Shown here one piece after another: positions 32,609-42,483 of a stretch of DNA of 64,000 bases. How positions within the stretch are numbered: position 1 is the first letter of the stretch; the number at the start of each line of letters is the position of its first letter. This stretch comes from Neolewinella xylanilytica (lineage in GTDB: Bacteria > Bacteroidota > Bacteroidia > Chitinophagales > Saprospiraceae), in contig NZ_PTJC01000005.1 in the NCBI RefSeq assembly GCF_002934605.1, positions 2,232,001 through 2,296,000 on the forward strand, written 5' to 3'. Made by a program: the position numbers and the translations under genes. The notes beneath the pieces were generated by a model. The model did not search any database. It worked only from the letters and a program-made list of their open reading frames with translations, and was not told where the DNA came from.

Positions 32609-34981
32609 TTGTCCGTAAAAGATCCCGAGCTGAGCACCGTGGATTTCCGGAGATTACCGGAATCAGACTTTAAGCGCGCGCTAAAGGACTATTACATTTG
32701 CCGCGTAAGCAGAGAGTTGAGCAACCTTATTCGTAAGGATGTGCTGAGCGGCAGGGCGAAATTCGGAGTGAGCGACGACGGTAAGGAGCTTTATCAGGTA
32801 GCCATGGCCCGCGCCATTCGCAAGGGAGACTGGCGGGCCGATTACTACCGGGGGCATACGCTGCTCCTGGCCTTGGACATGACCACCCCGGCCGAGCTGC
32901 TGGCCCAGTTGTACAGCGACGACAAACACGATCCCTTCAGTACCGGCCGACAGATGGGCGGTCACTACGCCAACCGGACCGTCGACGACGATGGCAACTG
33001 GCTGGATAACACCCAAACCTTTAATCTCAGCAGTGCCACTTCCCCCACCGCAGGTCAGATGGCCCGCGGTTTCGGTCTGGCATTCGCCTCCAAACTGTAC
33101 CGTCAAGACGACGGCCTTCCCGCCGATCTCCACTCCGACGGGGGCAATGAGATCGCGTGGACCGAAATTGGCGATGCATCCACCAGTGAGGGGGTATTTT
33201 GGGAAACCATGAACGCCGCCGGCGTTACGCGCGTACCCATGATCTGTACGGTGGTAGACGACGGTTACGGCATCTCCGTGCCGGTGGAGTTACAGACCAC
33301 CAAGGGCAGCATCAGCGAAGCGCTGGCCGGGCTGCAAGACGACGGCTCCGGCAGCGGGATTGACATCCACCAGGTTAAAGGATGGGACTACCCCGCCCTC
33401 ATCGACCTGTACCCGAAGGTGGCCCGCCAAGTTCGGGAGGAGCACCGTGCCGCCCTGGTCCACGTCCAGGAACTGACCCAACCCAACGGTCACAGTACGA
33501 GCGGTAGCCACGAGCGCTACAAATCAAAGGAGCGCCTGGAGTGGGAGAAGACCTGGGACTGCCTGGCCCAGTTCCGCCACTACCTGATCGCTACCGGCGT
33601 AGCCGAATCAGCCGACCTCGACGAAATCGAAAAGCGCGCCAAGAAGGAGGTGGTCGCCGCCCGCAAGGAAGCCTGGGAAAAACTGAATGCACCCCGGAAG
33701 GCCCGCAAGCAAACCCTTCTTGGTTTGTTGCCAACGAACGGACACAGTTCGCCCGCCCTCGACAAGTTTGCCCGGGAACTGGGCCGGATGACCCATCCGC
33801 TGCTTTCCGAACTGGTCGATGCCGTTCGGCGCCTTCGGTTTGAGGCCGGCAAGGATGCCGTTCCCCGCGAACTCAGGGCCTGGCTGCGGGATGCGCAAAT
33901 TGAGTTGCGCACCGGCAAGGCCCGGAATCTGCTAAGCAACACGCCCCTCTCACCGCTCCGCGTCGGTGGGGTGCCCGCTACCTACGTCAAGGAGGCAAAA
34001 CCCCTGCCGGGCTACGAAATTCTGCAGCACTACTTCGCCGCCAAATTCGAGGAACGGCCGGAGCTTTTCGCCTTCGGGGAGGATGTAGGCAACATCGGCG
34101 ATGTCAACCAGGGCTTCGCCGGCCTACAGGCGAAGTTCGGGGAAGAACGGATCTTCGATACCGGTATCCGCGAGTGGACCATCGTGGGTCAAGCCATGGG
34201 GATGGCCATGCGGGGGCTGCGGCCGATCGCCGAGATCCAGTACCTCGATTACATCTTCTACGCCCTGCCCATTCTAACCGACGACGTGGCCACGCTGCGC
34301 TGGCGAACCAACGGGATGCAGGCCTGCCCCCTGATCATCCGCACCCGGGGGCATCGGCTGGAAGGTATCTGGCACAGTGGATCGTACCTCTCCCCCTTGC
34401 TCGGAAGCTTGCGGGGTATGCACGTTTGCGTACCGCGCAACATGGTACAGGCCACCGGAATGTACAATACGCTACTAGACGGCGACGACCCGGCCCTGGT
34501 GATCGAAGTGCTAAATGGCTACCGCCTGCGCGAACCGGAGCCCAGCAATTTGCTCGAATTCCGCGTACCGCTCGGGGTGCCGGAATGCCTGCGTACGGGA
34601 ACGGACCTGACCATCGTCACCTACGGGGCCTGCGTGCGGGTATGCCTGGAGGCCGCCGAGCTGCTGGCCGGACAGGGCGTCGACGTGGAGGTGATCGACG
34701 TGCAAACCCTGCTGCCCTTCGACCTGGAGCACCGCATTGCCAACCACCTTTCCCATACCAACCGCCTGCTCATCGTGGATGAGGACCTCCCCGGTGCCAC
34801 TTCCGCCTACATCGAGCGGAAGATCGTAGAGGAGCAAAAAGGGTTTGAGTTGCTGGATGCACCCGTTCGCACGGTAACGGCCGCGGTGCACCGTCCGGCC
34901 TACGCTGACGACGGGGACTACGCCAGTAAACCCCAGGTAATGGACGTGGTCGAAGCCGCTACCGAATTGGTGCTGTATTAA
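32609..34981 (+). CDS. 2-oxoacid (branched-chain type) dehydrogenase E1, alpha-beta fusion
   Basis: This 790-residue thiamine-diphosphate enzyme carries the alpha and beta E1 subunits in one chain. The alpha part (to about 450) has GRQMGGHY, SSATSPTAGQMARG and the cofactor motif IGDASTSEG ending in DDGYGIS. The beta part starts near KPLPGYEILQHYF and shows FAFGEDVG, DTGIREWTIVGQAMG and LIVDEDLPGA. It decarboxylates 2-oxoacids and passes the acyl group to a lipoyl E2, feeding branched-chain acid degradation or iso-fatty acid priming. No E2 or E3 gene adjoins it. The start is a TTG at 32609. A GTG at 32639 is an alternative. Confidence 0.93.
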   Translation: MSVKDPELSTVDFRRLPESDFKRALKDYYICRVSRELSNLIRKDVLSGRAKFGVSDDGKELYQVAMARAIRKGDWRADYYRGHTLLLALDMTTPAELLAQLYSDDKHDPFSTGRQMGGHYANRTVDDDGNWLDNTQTFNLSSATSPTAGQMARGFGLAFASKLYRQDDGLPADLHSDGGNEIAWTEIGDASTSEGVFWETMNAAGVTRVPMICTVVDDGYGISVPVELQTTKGSISEALAGLQDDGSGSGIDIHQVKGWDYPALIDLYPKVARQVREEHRAALVHVQELTQPNGHSTSGSHERYKSKERLEWEKTWDCLAQFRHYLIATGVAESADLDEIEKRAKKEVVAARKEAWEKLNAPRKARKQTLLGLLPTNGHSSPALDKFARELGRMTHPLLSELVDAVRRLRFEAGKDAVPRELRAWLRDAQIELRTGKARNLLSNTPLSPLRVGGVPATYVKEAKPLPGYEILQHYFAAKFEERPELFAFGEDVGNIGDVNQGFAGLQAKFGEERIFDTGIREWTIVGQAMGMAMRGLRPIAEIQYLDYIFYALPILTDDVATLRWRTNGMQACPLIIRTRGHRLEGIWHSGSYLSPLLGSLRGMHVCVPRNMVQATGMYNTLLDGDDPALVIEVLNGYRLREPEPSNLLEFRVPLGVPECLRTGTDLTIVTYGACVRVCLEAAELLAGQGVDVEVIDVQTLLPFDLEHRIANHLSHTNRLLIVDEDLPGATSAYIERKIVEEQKGFELLDAPVRTVTAAVHRPAYADDGDYASKPQVMDVVEAATELVLY

Positions 34982-34988
34982 CGGTACC

Positions 34989-36047
34989 CTAAATGATCCA
35001 CCCCTTTTCCCGGGCGTGAGCGGCGGCGTGTTCGTAGCTTCCTACCAGCTTCACGTTGATCAGGCTGATGTCTTCGATCATACTCTCGATCCGTTGGGCT
35101 CTTTCCTCGTGCTTGACGTCGCGGATGTAAATGCACAGGATTCGATCCGGATTATTCCGCGCCGCTTCGAGGTAGATGTCGGTATCATGCTCGCCACTGT
35201 CGCCCAGGAGAATAAACTGCAAGTCGGGGTAAGTAGACAGGATCTTATCCACCATATCCGCCTTGTGCGTCTTGAAGGACTGGACCGTGTCTTCGGCCGG
35301 CAATCCGAAGTCGCGGAGCAAGATCGGCCCCCGCGGCAGGTGGTTGAGGTGCAGAAAATCCAGCAGCAGGTCGTAGAGGTTCCAGGGGCTGTTGGATACG
35401 TAGAAGAAGGGGTTGTAGCCCTTCCCGTCGGGACCTAATTGCAGTGCCTGGTAAAATGCCGAAACCCCCTCGAAGGCGCGTCGGTTACTCGCATTTTTCA
35501 GGAAGGTATGCATGAGTGTCTTCAGCTTCAGGCGGCTGGTCACGTCGGTTTTAAGAATGGTATCGTCAATGTCGCTGATCACGCCGTATTCCGCCTCGAT
35601 GGGCATGATTACATCCGAGTGGGAAATATGATTTACCTCGCCGTTCAGGGGGGTGGATACCACGCGCACCGTGGCTTCTTGCCAGAGTGCATCGTCGAGG
35701 GAAGGGGCCTCGCTCGGATCGCAGTGGTGTTCTATCTGAAAGTATCCTTCGCTGTCGGTAGTCCGGTGGAAGGTGTGTTCGCCCCAGGAAATTTCCACCT
35801 CCGCACCGTCAATCTCGCGGCTGTTAAAGCGCTTGAAGTTGTTGACCAGGTTGTGCCACAGCCGGTCGCGTTCGTTGCGGCTGACGCCTTTATCCCGGAG
35901 TACGCGTCCGGTGAGGTAAAGGTAGTCGGGGCGGGCAAAGCCGATGTAGTTGGCGACGTCGACGGGTTTATCGTGGCCCCAGCGTAGGCGGTCAACTAGG
36001 TTGTCCCATTCGCGATGGACTTCCTTGGCTAAGTTGGTAACGGGCAT
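34989..36047 (-). CDS. DUF2183 (APP1-type) phosphatase domain protein
   Basis: This 352-residue protein has an N-terminal beta-rich region and a C-terminal DUF2183 domain, the catalytic part of yeast phosphatidate phosphatase App1 and of the HAD-like superfamily. The nucleophile motif is SDIDDTILKTD (DxDxT), then FFYVSNSPWN and LGDSGEHDTD follow as later HAD motifs. There is no signal peptide. It probably dephosphorylates a lipid or related phosphate in the cytosol, but the substrate is unproven. A TACCTTCC box lies about 40 bases upstream. Its stop is 7 bases from the convergent dehydrogenase gene. Confidence 0.9.
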   Translation of the reverse strand: MPVTNLAKEVHREWDNLVDRLRWGHDKPVDVANYIGFARPDYLYLTGRVLRDKGVSRNERDRLWHNLVNNFKRFNSREIDGAEVEISWGEHTFHRTTDSEGYFQIEHHCDPSEAPSLDDALWQEATVRVVSTPLNGEVNHISHSDVIMPIEAEYGVISDIDDTILKTDVTSRLKLKTLMHTFLKNASNRRAFEGVSAFYQALQLGPDGKGYNPFFYVSNSPWNLYDLLLDFLHLNHLPRGPILLRDFGLPAEDTVQSFKTHKADMVDKILSTYPDLQFILLGDSGEHDTDIYLEAARNNPDRILCIYIRDVKHEERAQRIESMIEDISLINVKLVGSYEHAAAHAREKGWII

Positions 36048-36157
36048 GTAAGCGGGGCGTATTGGTCTAATTGGGGCGGGAAGGTACTATCTGCTGTACT
36101 TATCCGCGAGCGTCCGGACCATGTTCACTGCGGTGACACGTTCTGCGGCTCACCGGC

Positions 36158-36790
36158 CTACTTTAACCAGTGGCCCATATCCAACTGCTTCGTCCGCAAA
36201 TAATTGCGATTTTCCTTTCCGGGAGAAACGATAATCGGCAGCCGGCGAACCACCCTGATCGGACCGTCACCGAAAGAATCGACCTTCTCCGGGTTGTTGG
36301 TGAGCAACTGGATCCGGGAGATGCCCAGATCGGTGAGGATGCCCTGGGCCACGCCGTAGTGGCGGGCATCGATGTCCAATCCCAGGTGCAGATTGGCCTG
36401 GATGGTATCCATCCCCTGGTCCTGTAGCTGGTAAGCCTTGAGTTTGTTGATAATGCCGATACCGCGGCCCTCCTGCCGTAGGTAGACCACGACGCCCTTG
36501 GCCGCCGCGGTCATGCGCAGCGCCCGGTCAAGTTGTTCGCCGCAGTCGCAGCGTTTGGAACCGAAGAGGTCGCCGGTAATGCACTCGGAATGCAGCCGGA
36601 CCACCACGTCGCTGGCGGGGTCCATCTCCGGGTGAACGAGGGCCAGGTGGGGCGTATAATCTTCCGCTTCACCGGCGTAGGCAATCATCTGGAACTCCCC
36701 GTAGGGGGTAGGAATCAGGGCCTCGGCCCGACGGGTTGCATCGGACAATCCGGAGGAGGGAAGGAGAATGGGGTCGCCGTGCTCGGGCAT
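36158..36790 (-). CDS. ribA: GTP cyclohydrolase II
   Basis: RibA opens GTP to the first riboflavin-pathway pyrimidine. The 210-residue product shows the zinc-binding SECITGDLFGSKRCDCG, the catalytic YLRQEGRGIGI and the LLTNNPEK motif. It stands alone rather than being fused to ribB. The start at 36790 (MPEHGDPILLPSSG) is preferred over 36856 because a TACCCTTG box sits about 20 bases upstream of it and the extra residues are unconserved. No FMN riboswitch structure is seen upstream. Confidence 0.94.
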   Translation of the reverse strand: MPEHGDPILLPSSGLSDATRRAEALIPTPYGEFQMIAYAGEAEDYTPHLALVHPEMDPASDVVVRLHSECITGDLFGSKRCDCGEQLDRALRMTAAAKGVVVYLRQEGRGIGIINKLKAYQLQDQGMDTIQANLHLGLDIDARHYGVAQGILTDLGISRIQLLTNNPEKVDSFGDGPIRVVRRLPIIVSPGKENRNYLRTKQLDMGHWLK

Positions 36791-36904
36791 AAACGCTATC
36801 GGGGTTAATCGTGCAAGGGTAACGCCTGGAAACGGCCGGGGTTGCGTGACCGGCATTCCTTGAGACGAACCGGCTACGAACCCGCGCGCCGCCGCCCAAA
36901 AGCA

Positions 36905-36940
36905 ATCGCCCCCGCAGTCATGGTAGGCTGGGGGGGCGAT
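36905..36940 (-). terminator. Terminator downstream of the zinc metalloprotease gene
   Basis: ATCGCCCCC (36905-36913) pairs with GGGGGCGAT (36932-36940). On the minus strand the stem is followed by TGCTTTT. It lies between the metalloprotease stop and the ribA start. Confidence 0.6.
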
Positions 36941-36963
36941 CGGCGGGGTAGGGGATGCGCCGC

Positions 36964-39375
36964 TTATTTTCCGGTCATCACTTCGATACCGGTAAGGGCT
37001 ATCTGGATTTGCTGGCTGAGCTCGGAATTGTGGCCCATGACCAACGGATCGCTGGTCTTCGAGCGAGACAACGCTTCGCTGCGGATGGCCATCAGGTTAG
37101 CGCGGGCGGCGGCGCGCACGTCGGCGGCTACCTCCTCGTTCTTAAGCAACTCGGTGAGCGCGTCAACGTAATTGGCCTGCAGGTTCCGACCGTAGCTACC
37201 GCTGGTGTTTTCGGCGGTAAAGACACCCGATCGGGTATCGTCCATCAGGTCCATGACCCCGTAGGCCTGGGTATTGCGGGCCTGCTCCTCCACCAGCCGG
37301 TTAAGGCGCTCCTCGTCGAAGAGGGTACGGATGGCGTAGGTCTGCAGTCCCTCGATCTTCTCGGCGACGCCGGTAGCGGAGATGCGCTGCAGGATGTCCT
37401 CGTCTACCAGCCACATCGGCGTCTGGAAGATCTGCTCGTTGATGAACCGTACCGCCGCTTCCTGCTTGGCGCGCGGAGCGACTTCGTATACGACTTTGTC
37501 TTCGTCGCTGCTGCGTTGCCATTCGTATACGCTACCCACGTTGTTGGCCACGTGGCCGGTGTAGCGGCGTAGCTGGCCGACGACGTTGTCGTAGACTTCC
37601 TCGAGGTTCTCGAAGTACTTACCGTCTTCGGCCATCCAGTCCTTGATCTGGGGCACGATGCGCTTCAGGTTGGCGATGCCGAGGGTGGATGCCAGTACGG
37701 CGTCGTCACCGATGTCTTCCGTCTGGGCGCTGGCGTCGTAGCCGTTGCGGGTTTGCCGACCGTAGCGGTAGATCGGGTCGTCGGCTTTTTCCTTGATCAT
37801 TTCGTTGAGGACCTGCTCTTCGTTCTCGTCCTGGATCGGGAGGTAACCGTAGCGGATCGCGTAGTAGTCGTAGGGGCCGATCTTGGGGTGGAGGCCGACG
37901 CCCTCGTCCTCGGGCTGGGCGACGTAGTTAAAGCGGGCGTAGTCCATGATGCTGGGCGAGACGCCGTGCTCCTGTACGAATCCGGGTGTACGTAGTTCTT
38001 CCACCGAGTAGGCGGGGCTGGAACCCATGTTATGGGGCAGACCCAGCGTGTGACCGACCTCGTGGGCGGCGACGAAACGAATCAGTTCGCCCATTACTTC
38101 CTGGTCGAATTTCGGGCTGCGGGCGTCCGGATTCACGGCGGCGGTCTGGATCAGGTACCAGTTGCGCAGCAGGTTCATCACGTTGTGGTACCAGATAATA
38201 TCGCTTTCCAGGATCTCTCCGGTACGGGGGTCGTGTACGTGGGGCCCTTGGGCATTCTGGATTTCGGTGGTGACGTAGCGGATCACGCTATAGCGCACGT
38301 CTTCGGGGCTCCAGTCGGGGTTTTCTTCCTTCGTTGGGGCATCCTTCGCCATGATGGCGTTCTTCAGGCCGATGGCTTCGAAGGCTTGCTGCCAGTCGTC
38401 AACGCCCTGCTTGATGAAGGGGGCCCACTCCTTCGGAGTAGCGGGGTCGATGTAGTATACGATGGGCTTTTTCACGTCGACGAGCTCGCCGGCTTCCCAG
38501 GCTTCCTTATCGACGGGCTCCAGGCGCCAGCGGGTAATAAAGCGCTGCTTCTCCGCGCGTTGGGCGTCCAGGCCGTAGTTGGTCTGCTCGATGCTGAAGT
38601 AGCCTACCCGGGGGTCGTACTTGCGCGGTTCCATGGGGTCGGCGGGGAGGAGGATGAAACTCTGGTTCATCTCTACGGATAGGGTGCCGGTTACGCGGTT
38701 GTCGGGCAGTTCGTCGCCTTTATAGGTGAGGACGTGGCGAACCTCCACGTTGCTGGGGAAAGCCTTGACGTTCATGACCAGGCTGCGGTCCTTATCCAGC
38801 CCCTTGATTGCAAAACGCTTCCGCTCCTCGTCGTCGAGGGCGCCGATCATGGGTTCGTCGTTAGTGAAGAACGGCGTCACGTCGGCTACCACCGAGGCGC
38901 TGTCGGCTCCGTAAGCCTTGATGTCGAAGGAGGCGACGATGGGCTCGAAGTTGTTGTTCTTCACCGATTGGTAGACGGGCAGTTCCTCGCTGGCTACGCT
39001 GTTGTAGCTCACGCTGCGTAGGAGCAGCTTTTCACCGTGCTTCTGCCAGCGGACAACCTGCTGGGGGCGGCTTTTCATACCGGCGCCTCCGAAGTTGAGT
39101 CCCTTCACGTGACCGCTGATGCGGCTGACGACGAGAATTTCTTCTTCGAGCAGGCTCATGGGAATCTCGAAGTGCGTCTTTCCCTCTTTCGTGATCACGC
39201 CGAACAGGCCTTGCTGGATATCGGCTTTCTCGGTGAGCGATTTATAGGGGTCTTTGTCTTTTTCCTCCTCCTTTTCTTCGGTCGTATCGGTGTTCTTGTC
39301 CTGAGCGTGGAGTGGGGTGAGGGCGGGGACGCAGGAGCAAAGCAAAATCAGTAACAGTAGGGAAACGCGGTTCAT
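36964..39375 (-). CDS. Secreted zinc-dependent metalloprotease (DUF5117/DUF5118 type)
   Basis: This 803-residue protein has a signal peptide (MNRVSLLLLILLCSCVPAL, possibly lipidated at a Cys) and a Glu/Lys/Asp-rich linker. The large body shows the extended zinc motif HEVGHTLGLPHNM followed by a Met-turn region (SIMDYARFNY), as in metzincins. The architecture matches the Bacteroidota zinc-dependent metalloprotease family with DUF5117 and DUF5118 regions. It is likely periplasmic or outer-membrane attached and digests extracellular protein or peptide. The ATG at 39375 fits the signal peptide, and the upstream frame to 39432 is not conserved. Confidence 0.93.
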   Translation of the reverse strand: MNRVSLLLLILLCSCVPALTPLHAQDKNTDTTEEKEEEKDKDPYKSLTEKADIQQGLFGVITKEGKTHFEIPMSLLEEEILVVSRISGHVKGLNFGGAGMKSRPQQVVRWQKHGEKLLLRSVSYNSVASEELPVYQSVKNNNFEPIVASFDIKAYGADSASVVADVTPFFTNDEPMIGALDDEERKRFAIKGLDKDRSLVMNVKAFPSNVEVRHVLTYKGDELPDNRVTGTLSVEMNQSFILLPADPMEPRKYDPRVGYFSIEQTNYGLDAQRAEKQRFITRWRLEPVDKEAWEAGELVDVKKPIVYYIDPATPKEWAPFIKQGVDDWQQAFEAIGLKNAIMAKDAPTKEENPDWSPEDVRYSVIRYVTTEIQNAQGPHVHDPRTGEILESDIIWYHNVMNLLRNWYLIQTAAVNPDARSPKFDQEVMGELIRFVAAHEVGHTLGLPHNMGSSPAYSVEELRTPGFVQEHGVSPSIMDYARFNYVAQPEDEGVGLHPKIGPYDYYAIRYGYLPIQDENEEQVLNEMIKEKADDPIYRYGRQTRNGYDASAQTEDIGDDAVLASTLGIANLKRIVPQIKDWMAEDGKYFENLEEVYDNVVGQLRRYTGHVANNVGSVYEWQRSSDEDKVVYEVAPRAKQEAAVRFINEQIFQTPMWLVDEDILQRISATGVAEKIEGLQTYAIRTLFDEERLNRLVEEQARNTQAYGVMDLMDDTRSGVFTAENTSGSYGRNLQANYVDALTELLKNEEVAADVRAAARANLMAIRSEALSRSKTSDPLVMGHNSELSQQIQIALTGIEVMTGK

Positions 39376-39560
39376 GCAGTCAATTTGGTGGCAAGGCGTA
39401 CTCCCGGCCGGGTGTAAACCCGGACAGAACACGATGCCGAAGTGGTGGGGTAAGGCGAGCTAAGGTGCTCATTTAATTGATGAAACAACAGTTTGATCGA
39501 CAATTCGGGTTGAATAATCTTCCGTTCTGTCGTCGGTTTATCAAGGGGGGGCACCAATGA

Positions 39561-39598
39561 CAAAGCCGGCAACCCCTCGATCGGAGCTACCGGCTTTG
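39561..39598 (-). terminator. Hairpin downstream of the peroxiredoxin gene
   Basis: CAAAGCCGG and CCGGCTTTG form a 9-bp stem around a 20-base loop, 20 bases after the stop on the minus strand. There is no strong T-run, so termination is only probable. Confidence 0.45.
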
Positions 39599-39617
39599 GT
39601 AGGGCGTGGATTCCAAC

Positions 39618-40253
39618 CTAGCGGTTCGGTTGGGGCGTCGTGCGCAGGTAAGGCTTGATGACCTTATGGCCCTTGGGGAACTTATCGGGAATGTCTTCGG
39701 TCTTGATGCTGGGGCTGACGACTACGTCTTCCCCGTCGTTCCAGTCGACCGGGGTAGCGACGCTGTAGTTGTCGGTCAGCTGCAGGCTGTCGAGGACGCG
39801 GAGAATTTCCTGGAAGTTGCGGCCCGTGCTGGGGGGGTAGGTAAGGGTGAGGCGGACTTTGCGCTGGGGGTCGATGATGAAAACCGAGCGGACGGTGAAT
39901 TTGTCGTCGGCCGCGGGGTGCATCATGTCGTAGGCCTCGGCGATCTTCTTGTCGTGGTCGGCGATGATGGGGAAGTTCATCGTCACGTTCTGCGTCTCCT
40001 CGATGTCTTTCACCCAGCCCATGTGGCTTTCGAGGCTGTCGACACTCAGGGCGATCACCTTGGCGTGGCGCTGCTCGAAGGATTCCTTCAGGGCGGCGGT
40101 GCGGCCGAGTTCGGTGGTACAGACGGGGGTATAATCGCTGGGGTGGCTGTACAGCACGACCCAGTGGTCGCCGGCCCAGTCGTAAAAATTGATGTCGCCC
40201 TCGGTGGTCTGGGCGTCGAAATTAGGGGCTTTTTCTCCTAGTCGTAATGGCAT
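39618..40253 (-). CDS. 1-Cys peroxiredoxin (Prx6-type)
   Basis: This 211-residue thiol peroxidase reduces hydrogen peroxide and alkyl peroxides. The active site is SHPSDYTPVCTTEL with the peroxidatic Cys45. The C-terminal extension with TPVDWNDGEDVVV is typical of the Prx6 group, which resolves with an external thiol. No second conserved Cys is present. It is cytosolic by lack of a signal peptide. It is a single gene flanked by its own hairpin and a divergent PAP2 gene. Confidence 0.95.
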   Translation of the reverse strand: MPLRLGEKAPNFDAQTTEGDINFYDWAGDHWVVLYSHPSDYTPVCTTELGRTAALKESFEQRHAKVIALSVDSLESHMGWVKDIEETQNVTMNFPIIADHDKKIAEAYDMMHPAADDKFTVRSVFIIDPQRKVRLTLTYPPSTGRNFQEILRVLDSLQLTDNYSVATPVDWNDGEDVVVSPSIKTEDIPDKFPKGHKVIKPYLRTTPQPNR

Positions 40254-40458
40254 GAGCGTTCGTTGTTGTTTGAACCTGATTAACGCTATAGCCCGGGTAC
40301 GGTTGATGTGGTGTCGGATACACTTCCGTTTATGCTCCGCAAGGGGTGTCGGTATACTAAGCGGGAGGGGGCCGCGCGTTGGAAAGGCATTAATCGCTTG
40401 TATACCAACCGAAAAGGCCGTATTGTAAAGCTATTACCGATCAATTGAAACGTCCGAC

Positions 40459-41265
40459 GTGCCAATAAACCCCGTTTTGCTGCTGAGAACCGGCCTCCTG
40501 TACCTTCTTCTGCTGTCTTCTCTGGCGATTCGGGCGCAGGATTTTCCGTATTCCCTCGATGCCCGCCAGGATATCGCGCTGTTGGCGGCGGGCGGTGGGT
40601 TGAGCCTCACTACTCACCTGCTGGAAGATCGGATGCCCGGCCTGACGAAGGGGGAGGTATCCATGCATCGCCGCCACCGGGTTTGGTTTTTGGACCGCCG
40701 TGCCACCTACCACGAGTCGGAAGTCTACCGCAACATCAGCGATGATGTCTTGCGGGGTGCCATGCTGCTGCCGGGCACGCTACTGATCAGTCGGGCGGCG
40801 CGGAAGAAAGGGTTCGTACTCGCTACGCTGCTCGCCGAGACGATGTTGCTAACCGACGGCTTTACCAAAGCTTCTAAAATACTCGTGCGCCGCAGTCGGC
40901 CCCTGACCTATAATTCGGCGGTCGGATTGGAATCAAAGATGAGCAACGATGCCCGTCAGTCGTTTGTGTCTGGGCATACGTCCAACACGGCGGCGCTCAG
41001 TTTCTTCACCGCAAAGGTTTTTCACGACTTGTACCCGGAAAGCCCCTGGCGACACGTGGTATGGGCGGGGGCGGCCGCCATCCCGTTGGTTACCGGCTAC
41101 GCGCGCTACCGGGCGGGGAAGCATTTTCCGAGTGACATTGCTGCCGGTTACGCTTTAGGGGCCGTGCTGGGAATTTTGATCCCCCAGGGCCACAAAGATC
41201 CCCTGCGAGCCGGTTGGGGAACGGCGGTAACGGAAAACGGCGTGGGCATTCGGTATCGTTGGTGA
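40459..41265 (+). CDS. PAP2-family membrane phosphatase
   Basis: This 268-residue protein has a signal-like N-terminus (LLYLLLLSSLAIRAQ) and further hydrophobic helices. The three motifs of acid phosphatase/PAP2 enzymes are seen: KILVRRSRP (KxxxxxxRP), a central SGHTS (PSGH-type) and YARYRAGKHFPSD (SRxxxxxHxxxD-type, with the first Ser replaced). Such enzymes hydrolyse lipid phosphates or undecaprenyl pyrophosphate at the outer face of the inner membrane. The start is a GTG at 40459. Substrate not determinable here. Confidence 0.92.
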   Translation: MPINPVLLLRTGLLYLLLLSSLAIRAQDFPYSLDARQDIALLAAGGGLSLTTHLLEDRMPGLTKGEVSMHRRHRVWFLDRRATYHESEVYRNISDDVLRGAMLLPGTLLISRAARKKGFVLATLLAETMLLTDGFTKASKILVRRSRPLTYNSAVGLESKMSNDARQSFVSGHTSNTAALSFFTAKVFHDLYPESPWRHVVWAGAAAIPLVTGYARYRAGKHFPSDIAAGYALGAVLGILIPQGHKDPLRAGWGTAVTENGVGIRYRW

Positions 41266-41305
41266 GGGCGTTGCACCTGCGCTCCGGCGCACATATTTTA
41301 GCTGC

Positions 41306-42103
41306 ATGGAGCATTACCTTGACGTAAATCGAGCTCACTGGAACCAGCGTACCTCCGCTCATCTGGGCAGTAAATTCTACGACGTGGCTGGATGGCTGGA
41401 GGGCGGTGAATGCCTGCGGGAGATTGAACTTGCCCTGCTTCCGCCATCCCTGGCGGGACTGAACCTGCTGCACCTGCAATGTCACTTTGGGCAGGATACG
41501 CTTTCGCTGGCCCGCCGCGGCGCGGAAGTCACCGGAGTAGACCTGAGCGACCAAGCCATCGGTGCGGCACGTGAGCTTTCCCTGCGCAGCGGCCTGCCGG
41601 GCCGGTTCATCAACTGCGACCTGTATAGCCTGCCGGATCACCTGGACGATACCTTCGATATCGTCTTCACCACCTACGGCACCATCGGGTGGCTCCCCGA
41701 CCTCGACCGCTGGGCGGCAATCGTGGCCCGTTACCTTAAGCCCGGCGGTCAGTTCGTTTTCGTGGAATTTCACCCGCTCGCCTGGCTCTGGAACGAAGAC
41801 CGGAACGGCATCAAATACGGTTACTTCGCCCGGGAGGCGATCGAAGAAACCTCGGACGGCAGCTATACGGACGGAAGCGAATCGGTAAGAAGCAAGGAAA
41901 TCAGCTGGGATCATCCCGTAAGCGACGTGATCAACGCCCTGCTCGGTTGCGGACTGACGCTGCGGCAGTTCAAAGAGTACGACTACAGCCCCTACGCCTG
42001 CTTCCCGGATCTGCTGGAGGTCGGTAAAAATCGCTACCAGTTCAAGCAGATGCCTGGCCTCCTCCCGCTCACTTATTCGCTCGACGTACGCAAGCCGGAC
42101 TAA
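41306..42103 (+). CDS. Class I SAM-dependent methyltransferase
   Basis: This 265-residue protein has the Rossmann-type methyltransferase domain: LLHLQCHFGQDTLSLA as motif I, EVTGVDLS with the acidic residue binding the ribose of SAM, DIVFTTYGTIGWL and a later PGGQFVFVEFHP. The C-terminal part with Trp/Tyr residues would shape the substrate pocket. The family is broad and the substrate unknown. A TTG plus TATTTTAG promoter-like pair lies upstream near 41272-41300. Confidence 0.9.
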   Translation: MEHYLDVNRAHWNQRTSAHLGSKFYDVAGWLEGGECLREIELALLPPSLAGLNLLHLQCHFGQDTLSLARRGAEVTGVDLSDQAIGAARELSLRSGLPGRFINCDLYSLPDHLDDTFDIVFTTYGTIGWLPDLDRWAAIVARYLKPGGQFVFVEFHPLAWLWNEDRNGIKYGYFAREAIEETSDGSYTDGSESVRSKEISWDHPVSDVINALLGCGLTLRQFKEYDYSPYACFPDLLEVGKNRYQFKQMPGLLPLTYSLDVRKPD

Positions 42104-42204
42104 AACCCCGGCCTGCGACAGCGCAGCAAAAGCTCAGTCGCGGACCCCGAGGGAAGCGAAGCGTAAATAGTTCCAGCGACGGTGAAGGTTTAAGTATGGA
42201 AGCC

Positions 42205-42320
42205 AAATCCCGCACCTGACCGAGCGAAGCGGGGCAGACCTAATGTGTTCGAGATATGTACGAGGTGGTCCGATCCGGAACCCCAGTCCCGCACCCACCC
42301 AAGCGAAGCGAGGGGTAGAC
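42205..42320. repeat. Two imperfect copies of a GC-rich intergenic unit
   Basis: Copies start at about 42207 and 42285. Each begins TCCCGCACC, contains AGCGAAGCG about 8-10 bases later and ends near GGGCAGAC/GGGTAGAC. A third AGCGAAGCG lies at 42152. There is no frame with coding character. The block fills the gap between the methyltransferase and the tRNA terminator. Confidence 0.55.
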
Positions 42321-42354
42321 TGTCCCAACTAAATGACTAACGAACTAACGAACT

Positions 42355-42466
<112 letters not shown>

Positions 42467-42483
42467 GTGGCGGTTAAGCGGTG

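Noticed and set aside
36791-36963. FMN riboswitch upstream of ribA
   Set aside because: The region holds the metalloprotease terminator and a -7-like box but no recognisable RFN-element conserved strings.
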